This document shows, piece after piece, positions 14,640-21,159 of a stretch of 25,622 nt of DNA. The stretch is from positions 1-25,622 of the forward strand of contig UQHH01000037.1 of assembly GCA_900540865.1 (NCBI GenBank). The letters run 5' to 3'. The translations under genes were made by a program, and so were the position numbers. Every line of letters starts with the position of its first letter. The stretch's first letter is position 1. Under the pieces are notes generated by a model that was not told where the DNA came from, did not search any database, and saw only the letters and a program-made list of their open reading frames with translations. The stretch comes from an uncultured Oscillospiraceae bacterium. Lineage in GTDB: Bacteria > Bacillota > Clostridia > Oscillospirales > Acutalibacteraceae.

Positions 14640-15149
14640 TTATTTCAAACCCCTTTTGTACATCATTTCCCGCAGACGGCTGCCGGAAGCCTGCGTATGG
14701 CAGATTGCAATGGCCAGCGCGTCGGCCGTATCATCCGGCTTAGGAACCTTCTCTAAACGCAGGAGCCTGCGCGTCATCTCCATCACCTGCGGCTTCTTTG
14801 CCTGCCCGTAACCGGTTACCGCCGTTTTCACCTGCAGCGGCGTGTATTCAAACACATCCAAATTGTTTTTCTGCGCCGCCAGCAGGATAACCCCCCTGGC
14901 CTGCGCCACGTTGATAGCCGTTTTCTGGTTGTTCTGGAAATAGAGCTGCTCAATTGCAAGCGCCTGCGGTTTATATTTTTCAATAATGGCGCACAGCTCG
15001 TCGTAAATGACCTCCAGCCGCCTGTTGAAAGGCTCTGTCGCCGGCGTTGTAATCGCGCCGAAGCCAAGGGGCGCAAACGCGTTGTTCTGAAATGTAATGG
15101 CGCCCCATCCCACGATGGCGTAGCCTGGGTCAATCCCCAAAACAATCAC
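14640..15149 (-). CDS. ruvC: Crossover junction endodeoxyribonuclease RuvC
   Basis: RuvC cleaves Holliday junctions by a pair of symmetric nicks. I use a GTG start at 15149 (169 residues, MIVLGIDPG), since AGAGGAGG lies 11 bases upstream; a longer reading from a TTG at 15173 would put this ribosome site inside the gene. The four acidic catalytic residues of the RNase H fold are visible: Asp7 in GIDPG, Glu67 in AIEQLYF, and Asp140 and Asp143 in DDTADALA. The sequence FQNNQKTAINVAQARG and the basic C-terminus are typical. It is the first gene of the ruvCAB run, 52 bases downstream of a near-consensus promoter. Confidence 0.96.
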   Translation of the reverse strand: MIVLGIDPGYAIVGWGAITFQNNAFAPLGFGAITTPATEPFNRRLEVIYDELCAIIEKYKPQALAIEQLYFQNNQKTAINVAQARGVILLAAQKNNLDVFEYTPLQVKTAVTGYGQAKKPQVMEMTRRLLRLEKVPKPDDTADALAIAICHTQASGSRLREMMYKRGLK

Positions 15150-15200
15150 AGAAATCCGTTCCTCCTCTGGCAAAGCGCAATTTTGTTATTCTATCCTTGT

Positions 15201-15229
15201 ATTATAGCATATGGTCACTTTACGGGCAA
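15201..15229 (-). promoter_or_regulatory. Sigma-A promoter of the ruvC operon
   Basis: The minus strand has TTGCCC (15224-15229), a 17-base spacer, and a perfect TATAAT (15201-15206). Transcription should start near 15194, about 45 bases ahead of the ruvC GTG. I saw no LexA-type operator (CGAACnnnnGTTCG or similar) around it, so SOS control is not shown by the sequence. The rest of the interval up to 15381 holds nothing I recognise. Confidence 0.85.
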
Positions 15230-15381
15230 GAAAAAGAATCCTAATTTACATTTCATTAAAAAACGGAAATACAAGATGACAATCGAACTGTATTTTTTGC
15301 ACTTGTTATAAAAGAATAGATAGCTTCGTTCCATTTTATGGACGATATTATAGATTTATCCGTAAAACTCAAAAAAAGGAC

Positions 15382-15410
15382 TTGCTTTTTTTTTAACGTT
15401 TGGCTATAAT
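15382..15410 (+). promoter_or_regulatory. Sigma-A promoter of tRNA-Val
   Basis: TTGCTT (15382-15387) and a perfect TATAAT (15405-15410) are separated by 17 bases, with a run of T's in the spacer. The tRNA begins 17 bases after the -10, so its leader is only about ten bases long. Confidence 0.85.
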
Positions 15411-15427
15411 AGAACAGCAGTAAATTT

Positions 15428-15504
15428 GGACGTTTAGCTCAGCTGGCTAGAGCATTCGCTTGACGTGCGAAGGGTCAGCGGTTCAAGTCCGTTAACGTCC
15501 ACCA
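15428..15504 (+). tRNA. tRNA-Val (GAC)
   Basis: The acceptor GGACGTT pairs with AACGTCC, discriminator A, and CCA is encoded at 15502-15504. The anticodon arm TTCGC-TTGACGT-GCGAA gives anticodon GAC, reading GTC/GTT valine codons. The T-arm holds GGTTCAAGTCC. It stands alone with its own promoter and terminator, at the junction between the housekeeping block and the AT-richer surface gene cluster. Confidence 0.95.
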
Positions 15505-15540
15505 AAACGGAGCAGGAAATATCCTGCTCCGTTTTTTATT
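15505..15540 (+). terminator. Intrinsic terminator of tRNA-Val
   Basis: A perfect stem (AAACGGAGCAGGA with TCCTGCTCCGTTT) begins directly after the tRNA CCA end and is followed by T's (GTTTTTTATT). This is a textbook rho-independent terminator. Confidence 0.93.
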
Positions 15541-15552
15541 ACAAATAATAGC

Positions 15553-15592
15553 AAAGCCGCGGCGGTAACTAAATGGATACCGCCGCGGCTTT
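15553..15592 (-). terminator. Terminator-like hairpin after the acyltransferase gene
   Basis: A perfect 15-bp stem pairs 15553-15567 with 15578-15592 (AAAGCCGCGGCGGTA arm, 10-base loop). It lies between convergent transcripts. On the minus strand it follows the acyltransferase stop by 25 bases and ends in CTTTGCTATTATTTG, a weak U-tract; on the plus strand it ends in CTTTAAGTTTT. It probably works in both directions. Confidence 0.75.
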
Positions 15593-15617
15593 AAGTTTTC
15601 AGAATCATTTTTGGCTT

Positions 15618-16754
15618 TTACGATAGCTTGTCAACCCGAAACAGTTTGGAAAAGAGTATGTACACTTTATCCGTCAATACTTTGCAGACCCAATCCACCT
15701 TGAACAGCCGGAATAGAAGCAGGCGCACCCAGTCAATCAAGGAACAAATCAAATAAATCGCGGCAGCTGTAATGAGCACAAAGCCAACTAGCTTTATTAC
15801 AGAACCATCGGCATAGCTTGTAAAGCTTCCTTTAAGGATATTATTCCATACCAGCGGATTGGTGTGAATGATGTAAACACTGAATGAAAGCGGGGCCAAA
15901 AAACGTATGAGCCATTTGACAAAATTATTTTTAAGGCTCATATTCGCAAATAACACCAGCAGGCCAAACGCTGCCAGCAGTATTGTCGGAGAAGTGTAAT
16001 TTACCAGTAAATTTACATTGCGCAGCTCTTCAGGAAGGCTTGGGCTCAACGCACGGAATAAGAAGCGGCTGCCCCAGGTAGCAAGTACCGCCGCCGTGTA
16101 AATCAAAAGAGCCTTCCACGACTGAAATTTTTCCGCAACAGAATACTTTTTACAATAACCGCCCATTAAGTATAATGCGGACAGCCATAAAACGCTGTAA
16201 CCATTTTGTGTGAGAAACGTATCCTTGTTAAATAAGGTCGGTATGATAGAAAAGATGATTACCAATGTGATAATCATTCTCAGCATACTCCTCTGGCTCA
16301 GCGTTTGCAGGAGATGGTTAAAAAACGGGATAAAGAAAAACATGGCAAAGTAAGCGGTGAAATACCAGTACCGATTGAGCGACAGCGGCTGAAACGCCTT
16401 GATAAAGCCGCCTTCAACTCCTTCTGCATTTGGCATAAAAACACTGAACAGCGTAATAATCAACAGGGAATGAAACGCGACCTGCAGCCAAAGCGCAAAA
16501 ATACGGTGGTATTTAAACACTGCATTGACCATGACGAACCCGCTTGCCAAGGCGAAGCAGTTAACCGCGCAATACGCGCCGGTTTCCAGGAGCCATGATA
16601 TTTCATAATTGAGCGAAAGCGCCGCGCTGCCGCCAAGCACTCCACCCACTCCTAAAACATGGAGCACCACAACCATAAACATTGAAACAATTTTTAACAG
16701 GTCTACGCCATAATTCCGGCCGCTTACCGGCGCAGCTATTTTATTAGGATTCAT
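15618..16754 (-). CDS. Acyltransferase 3 family membrane protein
   Basis: This 378-residue protein is almost entirely membrane helices (about ten). The N-terminal signature is present: Arg13, Gly16, Asp18 and His32 in RNYGVDLLKIVSMFMVVVLHVLG, as in the acyltransferase 3 / OafA / WecH group that acylates sugars of surface polysaccharides, using the conserved histidine. The start at 16754 has GGAGGAAGG directly upstream and lies downstream of a promoter whose -10 is at 16803-16808; a longer reading to 16847 would begin upstream of the transcript. The neighbours are a GT-C-like glycosyltransferase and another membrane protein, which suggests decoration of a cell-wall or surface glycan. The acyl group and acceptor cannot be told from the sequence. 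Confidence 0.88.
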   Translation of the reverse strand: MNPNKIAAPVSGRNYGVDLLKIVSMFMVVVLHVLGVGGVLGGSAALSLNYEISWLLETGAYCAVNCFALASGFVMVNAVFKYHRIFALWLQVAFHSLLIITLFSVFMPNAEGVEGGFIKAFQPLSLNRYWYFTAYFAMFFFIPFFNHLLQTLSQRSMLRMIITLVIIFSIIPTLFNKDTFLTQNGYSVLWLSALYLMGGYCKKYSVAEKFQSWKALLIYTAAVLATWGSRFLFRALSPSLPEELRNVNLLVNYTSPTILLAAFGLLVLFANMSLKNNFVKWLIRFLAPLSFSVYIIHTNPLVWNNILKGSFTSYADGSVIKLVGFVLITAAAIYLICSLIDWVRLLLFRLFKVDWVCKVLTDKVYILFSKLFRVDKLS

Positions 16755-16802
16755 AACCCTTCCTCCTGAAAGATATACAAAATATTCCTGCATGTCTTTA
16801 TC

Positions 16803-16831
16803 ATTATATCTATAATCAGGATTAAAAGCAA
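16803..16831 (-). promoter_or_regulatory. Sigma-A promoter of the acyltransferase gene
   Basis: The minus strand has TTGCTT (16826-16831), a 17-base spacer and a perfect TATAAT (16803-16808). The expected start near 16796 leaves about 40 bases of leader to the ATG at 16754 and argues against the upstream alternative start. It lies in the 146-base gap behind the large membrane protein gene, in which no terminator was recognised. Confidence 0.82.
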
Positions 16832-16900
16832 GCGCAGGTGTAAGCAAATCACCAATTTTCTGTATACAAAAGAATAAGTGTGGGATTTACGAAACAGCTG

Positions 16901-19063
16901 TTACAAATATATTTTTTTCAACAGCAAAATTATCAAGAATTCAAAAATCAATATTCCCAGAAAGATGCCAATATAAATAGCAGGTGGCATATACACCTTG
17001 TTTTGCAGGCTGTAAACATTTAGCATCAAATCAAATGGTTTTACTTTGGCGCCAGCTGATAATAACCCGCGGTACATATCCGATTCTCTGGAAAAGCAAT
17101 ACTTCCAGCCGATGGAATCCGTCTTTTCGTCCACCCTTTTTATTTCCAGCGTATATTTTTCACCAAATTTTTGCTTTGTCTCCGGTACGGAAAGCTTCAA
17201 AATCCCGCCCTTTCCCACATCTGTTTCTGAAACGATGCTTTGAAGCAAAACTTCCGGCCTGCTGTTTAATAACGTAATCTGGTAGCTTGCGTCCCCGTCA
17301 AGCTTTGCTGTATGAAGTTCAACCGTATTGAAGGCTTTGTCCGTAAAAAACGTCTGTGTCAGTGTGCTGTCAAGCTTTGCCAAGTTTTTTATCTGTTTTA
17401 TATTGGAGGTATTACAGCACATAATGCTTATATCCCGGTATTCAGCTGTCGTTTGTGTAAATGAGCCGTATCGCGCTATGCCAAAGGAAAGCGTCGTAAT
17501 CAAAACGGCTGCGGAGAGCGAATAGAACGCAACCTTTTTATAAGTTGTTTTCTTTTGCCGCCATTTATCCAAAATAAGCTTATCGGCTGTTTCAAGCCCG
17601 TGAACGGACAGAACTGTAAGCAGAAACAAAAATGGAATACTGTAGGACTGCTTTGCTTCCCATAGCAAGTAAAAAAGCATTCCTCCAAACAGCGATAAGA
17701 CAAAGAAAAACAGCGGCGAACGCCGTTTACTAAAAAACTGCCTTGCAAGGCTTACAAGCACAAGCAAAAACAGAGCGAGACGAAACGCCTGGCAGTAGAG
17801 CAGTAGAAAATCGTTTCTGTCCCCCGCCACATAATCATAAAGCGGCGTGTATGCTGCGTTCTGCTTGACACGCGCCGTATAATCCGCGCTGCCTTCCGAC
17901 CAGGTCAGGCAATGTTTTTTTGCAAAATGGACGGCAAGTCCCGGTACCCCATATTCGCGCAGCGTTTTTTTTATTTCCTCTAGGTTTGCCTTTGTCTTTT
18001 CTTCCTTTGTCGCAAATTGTGCAGTAAAGCGCTGGTCCTCCGCATTGACCGAACCATTCGTATGAAGCCCCATCATTATCCAGTGTGTAATTGGAAAATT
18101 GCCGGAATCATCCTGATAGTAACTGCTGATTACTCCGTTTACGCAAAAAAAGGCCGGTACAGACACGCAGACGCAGCAAACAGTAATCAAAAGCGATTTG
18201 ATTAATTTTTTATGAGTTTTTGATAGCCATATCAAAAAGCAGATAAAAAATGCAAATGCAAAAATCACGACAATTGGCCGGATGAAGTATCCAAGCACCG
18301 TAACCGCCGCGAATAATATTGCTTCCACCGCAAGAAACGGATAGCGCTTTTCTTTTAGCAAACACGCGCCCAAATAAAGCAAAGCGGCGATAAAAGGCAT
18401 ACAAAGAGAAACGGAATAGACCCAGGGGGCGGTCAGGTACATTACAGGACTCAACACACTGATAAACAGAACGCTGCACGCAAAACGGGTACCGAAAAGC
18501 TTTTTAACAGCCAGATAAATAAGAACCTCTGAAATGAACAAGCAAAAAGCGTTCAATATAATTGATGCAAGGTAATAATTACTAACGCCAAACACGGATA
18601 TGATTCGGAAAAAGCCGCTCAACAAAAGAATGAGCAAATTATTGTTTGCGTAGCGCGCAAAGTAGGTAATCGAAGTATCAATCGTGCTGTCGGGGTTTTT
18701 AGCCAAAACAAGCGCCTGGTCCTGTACGATATAGCTGTCCGTCGTTGGGATTGACTGAAAATTGCAAACCGTAATAACGTACAGCAGTGCGCAAACGGCA
18801 AAAAGCGCCGCGGAAAATATGGTAAGCCCTTTTGGACTTAGTCTTTTTGAATAATGGAGCCACAGCAGGAACGCCGCGCAAAGAGTAAGCGCCCCGGCAC
18901 TCACCAGTCCCCACGTCCACGGCGAAAAGCCCATAAAAAAGCGCTCGTCAGTCAGCATTTTCGCTTCATCGTTTATAATTAAGATAGAGCCCACACAAGC
19001 AACAAGCGTCAGCAAAAAGGTAAGCAGTACTGCTGTTTTAGTAAAAATATGTTTCACACGCAT
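16901..19063 (-). CDS. Large GT-C-type membrane glycosyltransferase-like protein
   Basis: The protein has 720 residues from the ATG at 19063 (MRVKHIFTK). About twelve hydrophobic helices fill the first 470 residues. After the third helix, a loop near residues 105-140 carries IPTTDSYIVQDQ followed by YFARYANNNLLILLL, resembling the acidic first extracytoplasmic loop of GT-C enzymes (family 39/83 type), which use polyprenyl-phosphate sugars. Residues about 510-680 form an extracytoplasmic beta-rich domain, and one last helix ends the protein with a KKIYL tail. The assignment to GT-C is by layout and loop pattern, not by a clear family motif. A longer reading to 19111 starts with TTG inside a terminator hairpin, so I reject it; the ribosome site of the chosen ATG (AAGG) is weak. 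No own promoter was found. Confidence 0.7.
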   Translation of the reverse strand: MRVKHIFTKTAVLLTFLLTLVACVGSILIINDEAKMLTDERFFMGFSPWTWGLVSAGALTLCAAFLLWLHYSKRLSPKGLTIFSAALFAVCALLYVITVCNFQSIPTTDSYIVQDQALVLAKNPDSTIDTSITYFARYANNNLLILLLSGFFRIISVFGVSNYYLASIILNAFCLFISEVLIYLAVKKLFGTRFACSVLFISVLSPVMYLTAPWVYSVSLCMPFIAALLYLGACLLKEKRYPFLAVEAILFAAVTVLGYFIRPIVVIFAFAFFICFLIWLSKTHKKLIKSLLITVCCVCVSVPAFFCVNGVISSYYQDDSGNFPITHWIMMGLHTNGSVNAEDQRFTAQFATKEEKTKANLEEIKKTLREYGVPGLAVHFAKKHCLTWSEGSADYTARVKQNAAYTPLYDYVAGDRNDFLLLYCQAFRLALFLLVLVSLARQFFSKRRSPLFFFVLSLFGGMLFYLLWEAKQSYSIPFLFLLTVLSVHGLETADKLILDKWRQKKTTYKKVAFYSLSAAVLITTLSFGIARYGSFTQTTAEYRDISIMCCNTSNIKQIKNLAKLDSTLTQTFFTDKAFNTVELHTAKLDGDASYQITLLNSRPEVLLQSIVSETDVGKGGILKLSVPETKQKFGEKYTLEIKRVDEKTDSIGWKYCFSRESDMYRGLLSAGAKVKPFDLMLNVYSLQNKVYMPPAIYIGIFLGILIFEFLIILLLKKIYL

Positions 19064-19110
19064 AATTGAAACAACCTTATCATCAAAAAATTCAAAAATA
19101 TATTCTTTCA

Positions 19111-19138
19111 AAAAGCGGCTGAAAATTCAGCCGCTTTT
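19111..19138 (-). terminator. Intrinsic terminator of the small membrane protein gene
   Basis: The arms AAAAGCGGCTG (19111-19121) and CAGCCGCTTTT (19128-19138) pair perfectly with a 6-base loop. On the minus strand the hairpin begins 4 bases after the stop of the gene at 19143 and ends in TTTTTG. It also separates that gene from the GT-C-like gene downstream. Confidence 0.85.
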
Positions 19139-19142
19139 CTTT

Positions 19143-19760
19143 TCATCCAAATTTATTTAAAATATTGCTCATGTCAATAAAAGGGTATATCAGATTTATC
19201 AATGATGTTATCAGAAATAGTCCGGTGCAAATTGACGCCCATACAAAAATAACATTTGCAAGCATACTGGAGCGTTTTTGTGGGTTCGCGTCCTGTATAT
19301 AGTGCGGGTCGGATATTTGTTTAAAATTAACCCGTATATAAAACGGCGAATATAACGCGACGCCCTTCGGCAATCCCATTTTGTTCTGTCTAATGAGCGT
19401 ACACAAAGAACAAAACGCCGTATACCACAGTGCAATTGTTACGATAAGAAAAATAGAAAATGGACTCCCTTTGGCGGAAAAGAAGCTTATTAAACGGCTG
19501 CCGAAATAAAGAAGAGGGAAATTAGCACCCGCTAACGCTAACGGTAACAAAAAATAAAATATGGTCAACCTGCCCGTTTTTTCTTTATTGACCATATAAA
19601 AATAATACACCGTGGCCGCCAGCATGATAAGTCCGATTACAATTGAGCTTGCCGTATCGGTAAACAAATTCTTGCTCTGGAAAAATTGCCAGGCAATCCA
19701 ATAAAAATTACCGAAAATAAAATAAACGGCGGTAAAAGCAGCAAATTTTTTCTTTTCCAT
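19143..19760 (-). CDS. Unknown membrane protein
   Basis: I do not recognise this 205-residue protein. It has about six hydrophobic segments (roughly 7-24, 35-55, 65-85, 100-122 and 165-195), a short cytoplasmic loop with lysines, and a polar loop with YSPFYIRVNFKQISDPHYIQDANPQKRSS. No catalytic or binding motif is seen. The start is supported by the GGAGAGAGGAAAAGG stretch just before the ATG and a promoter about 50 bases upstream. With its own promoter and terminator it forms a single-gene unit. It lies in the same AT-rich stretch as the glycosyltransferase-like and acyltransferase genes, so a link with the envelope is possible but not shown. Confidence 0.75.
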   Translation of the reverse strand: MEKKKFAAFTAVYFIFGNFYWIAWQFFQSKNLFTDTASSIVIGLIMLAATVYYFYMVNKEKTGRLTIFYFLLPLALAGANFPLLYFGSRLISFFSAKGSPFSIFLIVTIALWYTAFCSLCTLIRQNKMGLPKGVALYSPFYIRVNFKQISDPHYIQDANPQKRSSMLANVIFVWASICTGLFLITSLINLIYPFIDMSNILNKFG

Positions 19761-19805
19761 CCTTTTCCTCTCTCCTCTTTTTTACTGAAAATATTTTTCT
19801 TTCAT

Positions 19806-19834
19806 ATTTTACCATTTTTCGACAATAACGGCAA
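19806..19834 (-). promoter_or_regulatory. Promoter of the unknown membrane protein gene
   Basis: The minus strand has TTGCCG (19829-19834), a 17-base spacer and TAAAAT (19806-19811), about 46 bases ahead of the ATG at 19760. Confidence 0.7.
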
Positions 19835-19955
19835 GAATTCATATCTAAAAGAGAAAAAATTTCACTATATCAAAAAAGCTGTTCCTCAATTTTCCGGGAT
19901 TTTTCCGTAAACTACTGCGGATAATAAGAGTAACAAAACAAAGGAGCGGTGACAA

Positions 19956-20162
19956 ATGGATAAAAGAGAGAAATTTGCTGACGAACGCCATATTCCCATC
20001 GTGACCGATGAACTGATTGACCAGCGCCTGAAGGTCGGCCCGCGCAACATTACGCTGTCCGGCGCCGAGCATTATGAAATGGATATAGAGGACCATAATG
20101 CAAAGCCCTCACAGTACGGTGTGGACGAGATGCGCGACTGGAGCATCGTAAATGAAAAATGA
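19956..20162 (+). CDS. Small unknown charged protein (68 aa)
   Basis: The 68-residue reading frame starts at an ATG with AAGGAG at the right distance upstream (spacing nine bases) and ends inside a strong terminator, so it is probably a real gene. The product is soluble and highly charged, rich in Asp, Glu, Arg and Lys, with no signal peptide or cysteine (MDKREKFADERHIPIVTDEL at the start, DEMRDWSIVNEK at the end). I recognise no family. It is divergent from the unknown membrane protein gene, and the 195 bases between them hold that gene's promoter; I could not assign a clear promoter to this one, although GATAAT lies at 19920-19925 without a good -35. Confidence 0.7.
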   Translation: MDKREKFADERHIPIVTDELIDQRLKVGPRNITLSGAEHYEMDIEDHNAKPSQYGVDEMRDWSIVNEK

Positions 20163-20183
20163 CCGGCAAAAGCCGGTCATTTT
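20156..20183. terminator. Bidirectional terminator between convergent genes
   Basis: The arms AAAATGACCGGC (20156-20167) and GCCGGTCATTTT (20172-20183) form 12 pairs around an AAAA loop. The plus side continues TTTTACTTTTT and the minus side ends in a T-run as well. The hairpin includes the stop codons of both converging genes (20160-20162 and 20177-20179). Confidence 0.88.
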
Positions 20184-20539
20184 ACTTTTTCCAGCGTTAC
20201 CGTGTTGTTCCCGTAGGTAAGTTCAATTTGGTCGCCGGAAAGATTGTACTTGAATTCAAAGCGTTCATTCAAATTGCTGTCTGTAACGGTGATGCTGTCG
20301 TTGTTTACGACGCATTCGCCACAAATCTGCATCTTGGCGCCTCCGCCCGCCTTAATATCGAACGCCGCCGTATCGCCGTTGAAGCTCAAATCGATGGTGG
20401 ACTGATAGTCCCCTTTCCCGTGCCAGGCGTTGGCCTTGAGCTCATCCGCCTCGCTCTGGACGGCTGTTCTCGTGCAGGAACATAAAAGCGTCAAAATTAT
20501 GCAGACCGGAATCAAAACCAAAAGCATTTTTCTTTTCAT
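20177..20539 (-). CDS. Small predicted lipoprotein, function unknown
   Basis: From the ATG at 20539 the product is 120 residues, with a positively charged start (MKRK), a hydrophobic signal helix and a lipobox LCSC, in which Cys22 would be lipidated; it should be anchored on the outer face of the membrane. The mature part (about 37-120) looks like a single small beta-barrel domain with alternating strands (STIDLSFNGDTAAFDIK, SITVTDSNL, IELTYGNNTVTLEKVK) and a CGEC pair at 73-76. I do not recognise a family with certainty; it resembles small uncharacterised lipoproteins of Clostridia. A longer reading to 20596 lacks the signal-peptide start, and GAAGAGG supports the chosen ATG. No clear promoter was found. 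Confidence 0.78.
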   Translation of the reverse strand: MKRKMLLVLIPVCIILTLLCSCTRTAVQSEADELKANAWHGKGDYQSTIDLSFNGDTAAFDIKAGGGAKMQICGECVVNNDSITVTDSNLNERFEFKYNLSGDQIELTYGNNTVTLEKVK

Positions 20540-20705
20540 ACACAGCACCTCTTCACCAACAGCTTTACAGAATATACCTTTCCACATGCCTATCATATGA
20601 CAAACGAATCGGCCTTATTCTCCCATTTTGTCGAAGGAAAAAAATTAAGGCTTTGACCAAAACCAATTGCCCGGCAGCCTATTTCATTCGTATAAAAAAG
20701 AAGGA

Positions 20706-20734
20706 TTGTAAAAAAGCGAAGCAGGGTATATAAT
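20706..20734 (+). promoter_or_regulatory. Sigma-A promoter of the hydrogenase maturation operon
   Basis: TTGTAA (20706-20711) and a perfect TATAAT (20729-20734) are separated by 17 bases. The transcript should start near 20741, about 160 bases ahead of the first start codon, which leaves room for a structured leader. Confidence 0.82.
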
Positions 20735-20740
20735 AAAGAT

Positions 20741-20902
20741 AATGTACTGACTACAAGGGTTCGTCCCGCGTAAAAAGGCATGGGAATTTATCATATTTGA
20801 AGGGTATTTGCGCCCTTCTCTCATCCCGCGCCTTTTTATAAGGACGCGGGATTTTTTTATGATAGGAATCCTAAACGCCTTTTACATTGAAAGGATGACA
20901 TT
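20741..20902 (+). promoter_or_regulatory. Structured leader RNA of the hyd operon, possible attenuator or riboswitch
   Basis: Between promoter and first gene lie: GGG-TTCGT-CCC at 20757-20767; a 6-bp hairpin GAAGGG/CCCTTC at 20799-20804 and 20813-20818; and an intrinsic terminator at 20823-20858. A segment at 20764-20779 (TCCCGCG then AAAAAGGC) repeats the 5' arm of the terminator and is complementary to 20830-20837 and 20844-20851, so a long-range fold that excludes the terminator hairpin is possible. I see no T-box sequence and no riboswitch class I can name. The ligand or regulator is unknown. Confidence 0.6.
20823..20858 (+). terminator. Intrinsic terminator in the hyd leader
   Basis: The arms ATCCCGCGCC (20823-20832) and GGACGCGGGAT (20842-20852) form ten pairs with one bulged A and a 9-base loop, followed directly by seven T's. 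It stands 45 bases upstream of the first gene of the operon, so it would block the operon unless bypassed. Confidence 0.85.
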
Positions 20903-21148
20903 ATGGAAACGAGAATCGCCCTAATCGGCATATTGGTGGAAAGCCAAGAGAACGTTGGCCAGATGAACCGGCTGCTTTCTGAATACGGCGAGTATATCGT
21001 CGGCAGGATGGGAATCCCCTACCGGCAGAGGAATATCAACGTCATCAGCGTCGTGGTGGACGCGCCGGCAGACGTTATCAGCGCGCTTTCGGGAAAGCTC
21101 GGGATGCTCAGCGGCATGACGACCAAAACAGTATACTCCAAAAAATAA
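20903..21148 (+). CDS. TM1266-type [FeFe]-hydrogenase system regulator
   Basis: This 81-residue protein matches the TM1266 family (iron-only hydrogenase system putative regulator), a small ACT/ferredoxin-like fold related to the NikR C-terminal domain. Typical parts are the first strand (RIALIGILVE), the helix QMNRLLSEYGEYIVGRMGIP, and the strands NVISVVVDAPADVISALSGKLGMLSGMTTKTVYSKK. No DNA-binding domain is present, so the mode of regulation is unknown. AAAGGA lies eight bases before the ATG. It is the first gene of the operon, 11 bases before hydE, the usual neighbourhood. Confidence 0.9.
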   Translation: METRIALIGILVESQENVGQMNRLLSEYGEYIVGRMGIPYRQRNINVISVVVDAPADVISALSGKLGMLSGMTTKTVYSKK

Positions 21149-21159
21149 GGAGGCAGGCT

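Noticed and set aside
15150..15229. LexA operator at ruvC
   Set aside because: No CGAACnnnnGTTCG-like or GAACnnnnGTTC palindrome was found around the promoter.
16755..16847. 31-residue N-terminal extension of the acyltransferase
   Set aside because: The promoter -10 (16803-16808) lies inside it, so it would not be transcribed from that promoter; the ATG at 16754 has GGAGGAAGG.
20741..20902. T-box leader
   Set aside because: The conserved T-box sequence (TGGnACCGCG) and a specifier stem are not present, and the genes are not for amino acid or tRNA-synthetase functions.
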